Origin: Flectonema sp. DT1601
Taxonomy: Eukaryota > Euglenozoa > Diplonemea > Diplonemida > Diplonemidae
DNA: 64,000 nt
Assembly (NCBI GenBank): GCA_964019425.1
Contig: OZ025782.1
Span: forward strand, 1,054,001-1,118,000
Direction of reading: 5' to 3'
Every line of letters begins with the position of its first letter. The first letter of the stretch is position 1. Positions 12,054 through 21,887 of this stretch are shown here, piece by piece. A program made the position numbers and the translations under genes. The notes under the pieces are model-generated. The model saw only the letters and a program-made list of their open reading frames with translations. It was not told the DNA's origin and ran no database searches.

Positions 12054-12509
12054 TCAGGAGTTAAAAATAAACTTTGCTTGGAATTCGAGAACTTCAAGGC
12101 TCCAACTGCGGTCTTCAAGTGTCGGATTTTTTAAAGCAACACAACTCTCACTAACGATAAACATAGACCCGGTATCGCTATCAAGAGCGAGTCTACCTGT
12201 TGCTTGGATGTATGAACCATTAGCTGGAAGATCTTCAATCATTACGGTACTGACATCTATCGTTCCCGTGTTGTCATTTACCGAAATCATTCCATCTTTT
12301 GATGATGTTATAACTCCTTGAATCCAAACGCGTACTAATTCAGCTGCTGGAAAACATGAATTTCCCAACATTGGCGTCACGCAATTCGCTCCTGTCTCAG
12401 GATCAGTTTGTACATTCAGAGAACCACCTCCTTCTAATGTGTTTAGAAGTTGCCTTATAAATGATTTACGAGAAGGGTAGCTTCGGATATCTACAAGTTG
12501 ATCTCCCAT
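12054..12509 (-). CDS. RMI2: RMI2-like OB-fold protein
   Basis: A 151-aa single-exon protein matching the pattern of RecQ-mediated genome instability protein 2, the OB-fold partner of RMI1 in the BLM-Top3 dissolvasome. Key stretches: LVRVWIQGVI (human RMI2 has AVWMQG), GTIDVSTVMIEDLPANGSYI for the L45/strand 4 region, and NPTLEDRSWSLEVLEF, which corresponds to the human C-terminal NPIHESMWELEVEDL. Length matches human RMI2 (147 aa). The resemblance is by eye over a short OB fold, so another small OB-fold protein is possible. CCTGCAG lies 13 nt before the ATG. Confidence 0.7.
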   Translation of the reverse strand: MGDQLVDIRSYPSRKSFIRQLLNTLEGGGSLNVQTDPETGANCVTPMLGNSCFPAAELVRVWIQGVITSSKDGMISVNDNTGTIDVSTVMIEDLPANGSYIQATGRLALDSDTGSMFIVSESCVALKNPTLEDRSWSLEVLEFQAKFIFNS

Positions 12510-12554
12510 TTAAATATTTTAACTGCAGGAAGGAAGTTAATTTGATATTATTTT

Positions 12555-13250
12555 AAATATAAAAACGAAACAAACAGCAAATAATCTTTTTTTTAAATTA
12601 TGGTTAAACCGAAAAAAAACAGATAACAAAATGATCACACTTCGTACATAACTAAAATACCGAATTGGAGAGTCTAATGATTTATACGATTTTGTTTTTT
12701 TATCTTATTTGTGATTACCAAATGAAATGTTGGAATTAATTAAAAACCTTCATTGTCTTTTTGATGTTAGTAAGAATATGAGTTTATAATAAAAAAGTGC
12801 ACTAAAATAAAATATAAAAAATAAAAATTATAAAAACACATTGTTCTGCTGTTCCATAATACACTGTGGAATACGTAGTTTCAGTAGCCTTAATCTTATA
12901 CTACTTGTCCCTCTTAGGCCTTCATCAGTAAGTTCTAGGGACTTCATTCCAGTTAATTAATAAATCGGATCCATCAATTGGTCTATTTCAAAAGAACTGA
13001 TTTCTAAATGTCCATCGGAGCTCGTCAGGACGGGCTAGAAATATAAAAATGTAACAACAGCAATAAACTTTTTAAATTATGGTTAAACCGAAAAAAAACA
13101 GATAACAAAATGATCACACTTCGTACATAACTAAAATACCGAATTGGAGAGTCTAATGATTTATACGAGTTTGTTTTCTATCTTATTTATGATTACCAAA
13201 TTAAATGTTGGAATTAATTAAAAACCTTCATTGCCTTTTTGATGTTAGTT
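12555..13250. repeat. Direct repeat of about 215 bp (12555-12771 and 13039-13250)
   Basis: Both copies share TTAAATTATGGTTAAACCGA, the following A8CAG, GATCACACTTCGTACATAAC and GGAGAGTCTAATGATTTATA, with only scattered differences and small length changes. The copies are about 480 bp apart and separated by unrelated repeat sequence. This may be a recent local duplication or two insertions of one element. Confidence 0.92.
12773..12860. repeat. Dispersed repeat R1, copy a
   Basis: AGAATATGAGTTTATAATAA ... AAAAACACATTGTTCTGCTG recurs almost unchanged at 56915-57001. Partial forms lie near 35350-35440 and 47325-47360. Confidence 0.85.
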
Positions 13251-13394
13251 AGTTAGAAATGTTTCTTCCGATACCTACTTTTATCGATGTACCACTTGGT
13301 ACTACTTTCGGGAAAAAAAAAAGGTGATATCCAGAAGAGTTTATCTACCAACGATCACTTATACGATTAAGAAAAAAAAAAAAAAAAATCCCCA

Positions 13395-13545
13395 TTCAGA
13401 TTAGCCTTATTCTTCGTTGAACTCAGACAAAATCCTGTCGCACGGGGGAATATAATTCATGATACCATAAGAAATATCGGCTAATTCAATCTGAATAGTT
13501 TCTTCTCCGACTACGTCGGTACAAAAAAAAAAAAAAAAAACAGGA
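13395..13545 (+). repeat. SINE-like repeat R3, copy a, poly(A)-tailed
   Basis: Body of about 130 bp bounded by ATTCAGATTA and AATCTGAATAG (short inverted repeat). It contains a CCGACTACGTCGG hairpin and is followed by an A18 tail. The second copy is at 55920-56090. Its orientation is taken from the A tail. Confidence 0.75.
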
Positions 13546-13564
13546 TTTTTCGTCACACAGTTGA

Positions 13565-15007
13565 TTAACGCAATACATCAATGTCATTCCTGATCCACGT
13601 TAATGAATTTCGAGTATATATTACATATACTGACTCTGTGGATTCACTCAAGCAAATGCATCGACGTTCTGATGGTGCCCATGAAATAAGCGCGCACTTA
13701 GGGCTTGCTGTCACCACCACTACGAGACACGACTCAGATGTGTCACTATCAAATATCTCACCACGAGTGTCTTGCCAAGACTCAACTGCTTGCTGAGAAG
13801 GATATTCAGTGAACCCAGTCTTACCAGGACCGCCACCCTTAGATATAAGCGCCGCAGCTAAAATAACATCTTTTTTAATAGTTGGCCATTGCAAACTACC
13901 TTCCCAAGCAGGTGACTGATCCCCAAATCTCATAGGTAGTTTCCTTATCATCACCCTGTTAAGGAGTTCTTTTGCAAGTAGTAATGCTTCCCTCTTTGAG
14001 GAAATACCAGCCATAGACATCAGTGGCCATCCGTATGTAATCCATGAAAGTTCATCTCCACTTGTTTTAACATCCCACGGATGACGTACAAACCTTCCAG
14101 CAGGTGAGTTCAGTACTGAGAACTCAGCGATTCCAATTAAATGTTTGAATCTTTTTGATGTCTGAGGGTTACTAAAGCAAAGACTATTCAGACAGCTCTG
14201 TTCTGCAATTCGTTGAGTTCGATATTTCTTATCGCAAGATCCAGTAGCTACACTTCGCGACCATTCTGAAATAAGTTCAGCAGTATTCTCATTTAACATA
14301 TTTAGCAAGAAGACTCCGGAATTCAAATACCCCAACCTATCAATAAGTTCCCAAACGTTCTCTACTGGATGCTCACATGCGGCAATGAGAGAGGTGTCCG
14401 CAAGGCTATCGATGTAGCTGAAATTCATTAGTGGACGAGCAACTCCGAATGGAAGAACTCCTCCAGCAACGTATGATTGAAATGATCTCTTTAAATTAGC
14501 AGTTGATAAAAATTGAGTTAAATTAACATCGGGTTCGTTAAAAAAAGCATCGCTATCTAAATACATCAACCAATCTGAACTTCTATAGCTTCCTTCAGAG
14601 ATCCTCTCTGTCAAGTATTGTCCAGCAAGAACGTTTCCCCATCCTCGATTCCAATATCCACATGCTTCTGTTGGGGGAGGTACCCATAGAGAGAATTTAT
14701 TTCCAAATTTTTTACTATAGGCATAGTTTGTGAGTACAGTGTATACCCATTGTGGCCATTCTTCCCACGGTGTTGATTCCAAGAAATCATCATTTTCGAG
14801 TTGTACGAACTGTGTATTCGTCATATATATTTCTACGTCTGACGAATGAACAACTCGACTACTGGTTGTAAACTTCTTCACAGCTGATACAGGCAATCTC
14901 GGTACAACTACTGGAGACGATTTCATCAACGGCCCCTTATCGAAGAACACCACTAATATAATCACCAATGCAATAAAAGTTATGATCTTTTTAAGTGACA
15001 TTTTCAT
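13565..15007 (-). CDS. Type II membrane glycosyltransferase (GT34/MNN10-like)
   Basis: A protein of about 480 aa with one N-terminal signal anchor (KKIITFIALVIILVVFF), a Ser/Pro stem and a lumenal catalytic region, the usual Golgi layout. The donor-site DxD lies in DWLMYLDSDAFF. GYLNSGVFLLNM and AEQSCLNSL match conserved positions of GT34-like and related nucleotide-sugar transferases, and RFVRHPWD lies near the end of the core. The acceptor sugar is unknown. I chose ATG 15007 (MKMSLKK) because a CATTTCCAG acceptor lies 22 nt upstream; an in-frame ATG at 15085 would precede that site. The last 90 residues are Cys-containing and may be a small extra domain. Confidence 0.75.
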   Translation of the reverse strand: MKMSLKKIITFIALVIILVVFFDKGPLMKSSPVVVPRLPVSAVKKFTTSSRVVHSSDVEIYMTNTQFVQLENDDFLESTPWEEWPQWVYTVLTNYAYSKKFGNKFSLWVPPPTEACGYWNRGWGNVLAGQYLTERISEGSYRSSDWLMYLDSDAFFNEPDVNLTQFLSTANLKRSFQSYVAGGVLPFGVARPLMNFSYIDSLADTSLIAACEHPVENVWELIDRLGYLNSGVFLLNMLNENTAELISEWSRSVATGSCDKKYRTQRIAEQSCLNSLCFSNPQTSKRFKHLIGIAEFSVLNSPAGRFVRHPWDVKTSGDELSWITYGWPLMSMAGISSKREALLLAKELLNRVMIRKLPMRFGDQSPAWEGSLQWPTIKKDVILAAALISKGGGPGKTGFTEYPSQQAVESWQDTRGEIFDSDTSESCLVVVVTASPKCALISWAPSERRCICLSESTESVYVIYTRNSLTWIRNDIDVLR

Positions 15008-15572
15008 TTCTCCTTTCTTTTTTAGATCCTGGAAATGAATGCACGAGAACAGGTGTGACATTGTCCTCTTGATGATGTATTTCATAGAATGTATTTCAGT
15101 GTCAATTCCCTTTTTTTTTTTTTTTTTCAGAATTCCATATTTAATTTTTTTTTTTTGATATAAATTTATTTTCTGTCACTGAAATAATAAAGTGATTACG
15201 CAAACAATATAAATACCTAACGTACCGAACGTATGTCACATATTTAAAAGTTGTGTTCTCTATTTATTAATAATCGTTTTTTAAGTAACATATGATGAAC
15301 AGATTCAGTGATGACATAAATAATGTCATAGTATCGAAGGAAGCAAAGCAATATTTTTTAGATATTAAACAGCACACGACTCGAGACTGATAAAGGAAAC
15401 AAGTCCTAACAACCAGCCGAGAAAACCACCGGCATCACACAAGAAATACAACAAAGACTACCGACATAGAAATCAACCGGCAAACATCATTGCGATGAGA
15501 GGAATCATTTTTTTTTTTTTTTTTTAAATCCATCGAAACTTAAATTCTATCAAACAATAGAAGAAAGGAATC
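15008..15572. other. Intergenic AT-rich region
   Basis: T tracts near 15112-15128 and 15508-15526, and otherwise AT-rich sequence. No gene or structured element recognised. Confidence 0.6.
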
Positions 15573-18500
15573 CTACTGAGGTCGTGTTTTCAGCGCCTGA
15601 CATTTTCCAATACCTGAGAAAACACCTCCATAAGTAGCCAGGGCATGGAAGTGAAGCTGTTTTTTTTATATGTTTAGTTGTAAATAATAAATACGTCGAA
15701 CGTCTAAACATGTCAACTACATACCGAAGTTCCAACACGAGGAGTTCGCAGTCTGAAGTCAAGAGCAGTGCCTTCTACACACAGCGGGACTGTAAAGTCT
15801 TCCGCGTGAATAGCCTCTCCGCCATCCAGTACGGTAACACGAATGGATTTCACTTGGGAATCAGGACCAGGTCCGCCCCATGCAGGACTGATTCGAACAG
15901 CTGGGATCAGAGTCCTGTCTGCACATTTAATTTCAGCACTATCACGAGAAGTACTACTGATTAGAGATATTTTTGATTTTATAAAAGGGGTTTCAGTTGT
16001 TGGCATGCAAAGCATTTGCGCATTTGGAGCGACGCGCACCGACCTACCGAGAACATTGATTTTTGACACGACAACATCTGCTGATGTTCTTAAAGAGAGG
16101 ACTACCATATGAACTCCGATATCTGTCAAGTGAGAAGGGATAATGATCGATTTCATCTCGGAAACATCTTTGAACTGTCGCTCTAGTGAAGTCAACTTGT
16201 CATCAGATCTGCCAGCCTCAATAGTGAGAGTAATCAACTGCTGATCATCTTTAATTGGTTGCTGCCAGTTAATTGATATTTGAATCTCTGTAACCATCGA
16301 AGGACGGCCGAGAGCAATAACTATCTGAGACGAGTTGTCTTTTGGAATTTTCCAAACAGAAGCTTTTTTAGCATCTCTGTGTGAAGACTTCCTTCTACGA
16401 GGAGATCCAACTCGAAGTGGGTAATCATCAGAATTAACATCTGATAACTGTTCATCATCAGATATCGAATCTAACGATACATCACTTCCTGATGACTTCT
16501 TAACAACTTGTTGAGTAGATTTCGCTGTCGGACTTTCGCTGTTTATCGATTCGGTTGAGGAATCTGCAAAAACGCTTTCCCCCCTTTGATCAGATTCCTT
16601 CTTACTGGTTTGTGAACTGCTACGTCCATTTTTGATTTCTGGGCTGTTGCTGACAACAGGAACACGTGAAGGTTCTTCGTCAGATGTCGAGCTGTCGAAG
16701 GCGCGGTAAGCTGCTGAACAAAGAGGTGGTGGTGGTGGTCGAGTTTTAGGATCAGCCGAGTCGTCGTTGATGCCACCACCCCAAGCCTGAGAATGAGACT
16801 TACTGTGAGATGATGTTTTATGTTTCTTTGAAGGTGCTGCTTTAGTAGTTGGCTTCGGTGGTAGCGGAGCGGGTTTTGAGGAAATTCGCAAACTCGATAA
16901 ACTACGCGACGGATTCAACAGAACATTTGGAGTACCCTGTCGTGATATGTTCCAATTTGCGATATTCGCAACAAACGATGACGAGTTCTTACCTGAGATG
17001 TTATAATTTAGTTGAGTACCTTTCAAAGGTGTTGGTCTATCTGGAATATCAGCCTTTCCAAGAATTCTAATCGCTCCAATCGACATTGGTGTTGTTTCGT
17101 TAAATTGTTTTAACGCGACTTCGATAAGTCGCATGTCAGTACCGACACCACAAGTCTCAGATATTTCATAAAACAACCAAGTACCATCTGAACAGATTGG
17201 AATAGTAACATCAGATATTAGAGTTGTCATTCTGCTTAAGAGAATACCTCCACTGACTTGAAGTGTTCCTGGTACTGATGTTCCTGTTTTGTGTCTAACT
17301 CTTAGTGCAATATAAATAGGAGATAATTCAACTGCTGGAGATAAAGTAATCACCACTGAGTAGACTTCAATATCAGTTGGAGTTACCCAAACCTCTCTCC
17401 CGGTGTCGTGAAGCAAATCAAACGGCTGGGGAGCTGCAGAACTAATAACCGTCGACGATATCGGACGAAGTGCCATCTTAGGATTTCTTACTGCTAAGTA
17501 TGCTACATAACAATCTGTTCTTCCTTGATCATTCATCACATTTTGATAACGACGTAGTACAGAGAGCATTGTATTGCTGTAGTGTGAACCTTTAGTGTTG
17601 CTGTTTTTTGGTAAAAACTGTCGGATGATCTCCGCATGTGCAACTGGTGTTCCTGTGTACAACTGTGACAGAACATCTCCCGCGGAAATGAAAAGCTCAG
17701 CGAGAACTTCCAGAAAAGGAGCTCCTAAAGCAGCTCTAGCTCCCATGACTGTTTGAAGTGATTCAAAACGGTGTTGATGTCTGAATGATGATCTACGAGA
17801 ACTAACTCCTCTGATAGTAGTCAGCATCTCATAACACATTTGAACAGCAATTAGAAAAGAACAATTATTTGATCTGTCGAGTGAATCAGCGCAATTAATT
17901 CGAACCATCCCACTCTGCTTCTGAGTGATGACTAATCGCTTACCGAATTCTAACTCGTCATGATTGCCAGCAGCTGATTCTCCAACAACGAAACCGTGTT
18001 CTGATAGTCTGCCTCCAAGACATCCCCAAATCACACCAGGTAACTTGTCCTGACCGAGTGTTTTATTCATTTTGTGCCAATTTAATGGACAGTATGTTAC
18101 TCCAAGTTCAACAAGTTCTGGTGTTCTTGTCAGTCTCTCATACGCATCTCCTAAAGCTTGCTCTGGAGAACCCTCATCAAGTTGTAATAGGGATATACAG
18201 GTTATGTCACCAGTGCTGTCGTAACCACCCCAACGCTTGTAATGGGTTGAGAGGTTTTTAAAATAAGCTTCGGCACCTGAAAGGTAGTCCGCTGCAAGAA
18301 CAGTTGTCGCTTGTCCAATGTGTGCTCGAGAAGTTAGTTCAGAAGACCATTTTAGTGGAACGGTACCTCTGCGCCAGGAGTAGGTTGCGTATTTGGTTTC
18401 ACCATCATCGCTGTCAACCCAAACTATGAGTTGACATTCAACTTCATTAGCTGGGTTTGAATGATCATCAAGTCCTCTAGCTGTATAACGAGAACCTGGA

Positions 18501-19333
18501 TGATAACGTGATTTCTTTGATATTAAAGTCACAAACTCTCTCATATCTTGATGACCATGTTGCTGATCACCAAACTGACAAGAAGCAGCATGTCCCTGAA
18601 GTAATGGAGTACACCAACCATTTAATCCAACTGCGACAAATTCCCTTGACAACTCACAATTCCAATGGAATTCTGTAAGAGGATCACCCTGCCTTGATTG
18701 TCCTGTTACAAATAATCTGGTCAAGTCTACTTCTTCACAATAAAAGTGAGAATCACCATACTGATAAGCCAATAGATTCTCAACAGATGAATCTTTTACG
18801 TTATATATTGGATACGCACAAGGAGTACTTTGAGAAACACTAATCCATTCTGCACATTCAATAGTAAATATAGAAGCACCACATGGAAGGTATCCAGTTT
18901 TACTTGATGAGATTACTACTGAAAGTCTTCCGTTAGCAATTCCAAGTAGGGCCTTCGCACGGGTTTGTTTTGTTATTGAGAGACCACGATTCTTTATGAG
19001 ATGTCGAAGGGCACTTTCCTCGGTTCGAAAATTAGATTCTCCAGCAATATTTGAAAAGACTAAAGATCCAGTGACAGTGCAAACTGATATTAGTTGGGTG
19101 TCGTGTCGGGTAGCAAGTGATGATATGATAAAAAGCTGACCTCCAGCAACTACAATTAAATGAGTGCTACCAGCTCTTTCAACACTTGACAATGTGATGT
19201 CCCCCTCATCGTAATAATTATTGTCAGCCATCACACCCCAAGCTCTCTCCTCAGCCTCAAACACTTTCCCCATTGCAACCACAGCATCTCTGTACAGCTC
19301 AATACGCTCTCTCTCAAGTACCAACAGCGACAT
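15573..19333 (-). CDS. SAC9: SAC9-like phosphoinositide phosphatase
   Basis: Sac-domain phosphatase of about 1230 aa in two exons (15725-19333 and 15573-15656). They join in phase 0 across a 68-bp GTATGT...CAG intron, adding LHFHALATYGGVFSG before the stop. The catalytic CX5R motif near residue 480 reads RINCADSLDRSN. CADSLDR is the plant SAC9 form rather than the usual CIDCLDRTN. The N-terminus (QLFIISSLATRHDTQLISV) also resembles SAC9. A long C-terminal half follows the Sac domain, as in Arabidopsis SAC9 (about 1630 aa). It includes a disordered Ser-rich stretch with a poly-Pro run (RPPPPPL) and then a beta-rich terminal region. Likely substrate is PtdIns(4,5)P2 or another phosphoinositide. 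ATG 19333 follows an AAAAAAG acceptor-like AG directly. Confidence 0.82.
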
Positions 19334-19497
19334 CTTTTTTTGTCTTTTCGCCTCTTCACATGGCTGGCACTGACATGTGGGGGAGAATTACAATTATCTT
19401 GTTTAAGAATAAAATAAAGAAACAATAATTATTCATTATGTAGAGAGGTGTAAATGACCCTTAGAAATTGATAACAGGGGCTTTAATAAATTACATC

Positions 19498-20523
19498 TCA
19501 CATTAGAGTGAGAGAATAGCTACACTCTCGTACGACACGTAGGTGTCCGCGACGGTGCTGTTTGCAGTTTCCTCGAGCGTGACTGCATCCAGCGCGTAGT
19601 ATTTTTCGTTGTGAGAGTTCTTTAGTTGTGAGTTTGGAGCGAATCCTCACAGCAGACGTCTCGAGTTTTTGACGAGCCAATCGCAACTTTGAACGAAACG
19701 AGACAACCGCTCTATAATATCCATGGAGAGATCTAAAATACCTTTCAAAAACAAGACTTTCAGAGTGATCACAAAGTGCTTTAGCTGCAAGCACACGAAG
19801 AGGACGAATATTAATTCTTTCACATATTCGAATTATTGTTCTGTATTCCAATCTCTCTGTATTGATGATAAGCTGTCTATCTTTTAATTCATCGCGTCTG
19901 ACACAAATGTCGTCTTCAAGACCTTCTCTGAGGGATTGCAACTCCAATTCTTTAATCGCCTCTCGATTACTATCAAATTCCTGCAAGAACGATCTCAATT
20001 CAGTTTCGTGAAATTGAATCTGTCGTGTGATCATCGTGGAACAGTATTGGTTAGATAATTCACATCTCTTGTTGGATTCTTTTAGTTGTATTTCTATTAG
20101 TAAGGCTGATGTTGGTATTATATTTCTCATTGTGGTGTAGTCTTGTTTTGTTTCTTTGCGATGCATCCTTCTCAACTGTAGTTGAGTGTGTTCCCAAAGC
20201 CTCCATACGTGAATTCTTGCGTGCTGTTCTTCAAGTTGGATTCGCTCAAATCTTTCCATCGTCTGTTCACCTTCTCTGAGTGTTAACATCGTCTGGTAAA
20301 TCTCTTTAAAAGATTTTGTTGACAGTTTCGGTGCTACAAAAAGATTCCACAACACTATTCGACAGTCTGATTGGTATGACTGGAATTTCCTTCGAAGGAA
20401 TACCTCAGTGATACAAAAAGTTCTTTGAAATTCTTGTGATCGTATTTGTTCATTTCGTTGAGCACTCTCAAGCAGTTCCAATTCTGATCTCCCTGTTTCA
20501 ACGTATTCGTTATTTGATTGCAT
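19498..20523 (-). CDS. Unknown 341-aa coiled-coil protein
   Basis: Family not recognised. The whole chain is rich in Glu, Arg, Gln and Leu with heptad-like spacing (for example RSELELLESAQRNEQIRS, KELELQSLREGLEDD), so it should be largely alpha-helical coiled coil. Its composition is like cytoskeletal or flagellar structural proteins, but that is only compositional. The last 45 residues are basic with several His and Cys. No membrane segment or signal. Intronless; the ATG lies 9 nt after CAAATAG. Confidence 0.7.
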   Translation of the reverse strand: MQSNNEYVETGRSELELLESAQRNEQIRSQEFQRTFCITEVFLRRKFQSYQSDCRIVLWNLFVAPKLSTKSFKEIYQTMLTLREGEQTMERFERIQLEEQHARIHVWRLWEHTQLQLRRMHRKETKQDYTTMRNIIPTSALLIEIQLKESNKRCELSNQYCSTMITRQIQFHETELRSFLQEFDSNREAIKELELQSLREGLEDDICVRRDELKDRQLIINTERLEYRTIIRICERINIRPLRVLAAKALCDHSESLVFERYFRSLHGYYRAVVSFRSKLRLARQKLETSAVRIRSKLTTKELSQRKILRAGCSHARGNCKQHRRGHLRVVRECSYSLTLM

Positions 20524-21887
20524 CAGTTGCAGCTATTTGTTTATGATATCATTTTATACATTAATGTTCTGAAGATTTTAATAATAATAAAAAACAGGGT
20601 TTGTTTTTTAAGCGAAGCCAACATAATTCTTTTTTTTTTTTCTTTTTTTATAATATCAATTGAGAGTAGATATTTTGCAAGAAAAAACGACGCAAGAGAC
20701 TAAAAGGAGAGTGGTAACTCCCTGAGAGAAATGGTAAGAAGGGTATCACAGTATCGATGCCTATCTGTCCACTTCACAGAAACAAGAGAACCTCATCTTG
20801 CGTTGGGGTCTGAGTTGTGTTAACCAAACAGGAGTATTCTGACTTAAGAAAACCAGAAAGTAATATTAAAGAAAAGACAAACATAAACAAAAAACTTCAA
20901 ATAGTCCTCTTCAGTTATTAAGCTGAAGGGAGCACAATTCATATAGATATGAGTCACTCGACTACATCTTAAAGCTGTCATCTGTTTCACAATCAACAAT
21001 TGCTCTTTAACTTCTTCAGAAAGTGAAAGAACGAATTATGAATGTTTGTTTATCGAAATAAAATGAAATGAAAAACCAAAGATACGAAATCTTTATCGCA
21101 GTGAACAGGAGGAAAGAAGTCACCGCAAGTCAACAGAGATGCGGTTCGGAGATTCACAGAAGTGAACTCCACGTCAGATGACGACACAGCAACTGATCAT
21201 GTGCAAAGAGATAGAGCGGAGAAAAGCTTAATTAAAAAAACGTTAAGATGGGAGGACTTGGATAAATAATTCAGGATTAGGTTAAATAAGAAGAGGGGAG
21301 GCTTTCGGACGATTTCAGAAAAATCGTGTCGTTTTTTTTAAGTAATTTCGTGAATTTCCACCCTTAGACACCAAAGGTCAAGATTCAATCTGGAAAAGGA
21401 TCGTCCCCCAAAACTATATTATAATAAATGCAAATAAACATAATCGGGGACAGCGAAAATGGCGTTCAACAGATAAGAGTGAGTGAGTGATAACAAAAAG
21501 ACAGACAGTAAATTACATAAGCTGAGACAAGGACAATTTTTGATAATTACTTAATTTCTTTTGTAGATTTATCTACGTCTCCAAAGCGAATCATAACACA
21601 GATTCTCTTCAGATAATATCAATACCATACATTGGATAAATTAACTTTAAAAAAGAAACATCAAAAAAAAAGAGGAGGAACACAACCCTCCCTCGAAAAC
21701 TTTCTTAGGATAAAAATAAGTTATGGTTGAGGTCTTTAAAAAAGTAATTGTCATTCTGTCAAAGGAAAACATTCAAATCTATTTACTCAAACATGTTGAA
21801 CATGTTTCTAATTGTTGGGATTTAAATTGTTAAACCTTTTTTTATCTGACAAAAAAAAAAAAAGTTTTTTATAAATTTGTTTTAATA
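20524..21887. other. Intergenic region of about 1.36 kb
   Basis: AT-rich, with a T tract at 20632-20648 and several purine-rich stretches. I looked for exons in the minus frames and saw none with splice continuity. No repeat family recognised. Confidence 0.55.

Larger units (their letters stand above)
12510..13564. other. Intergenic region made of dispersed repeats
   Basis: No gene seen. It holds two copies of a direct repeat of about 215 bp, a shared AATATGAGTTTATAATAAAA element, a poly(A)-tailed SINE-like unit, and several A tracts. Confidence 0.8.
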
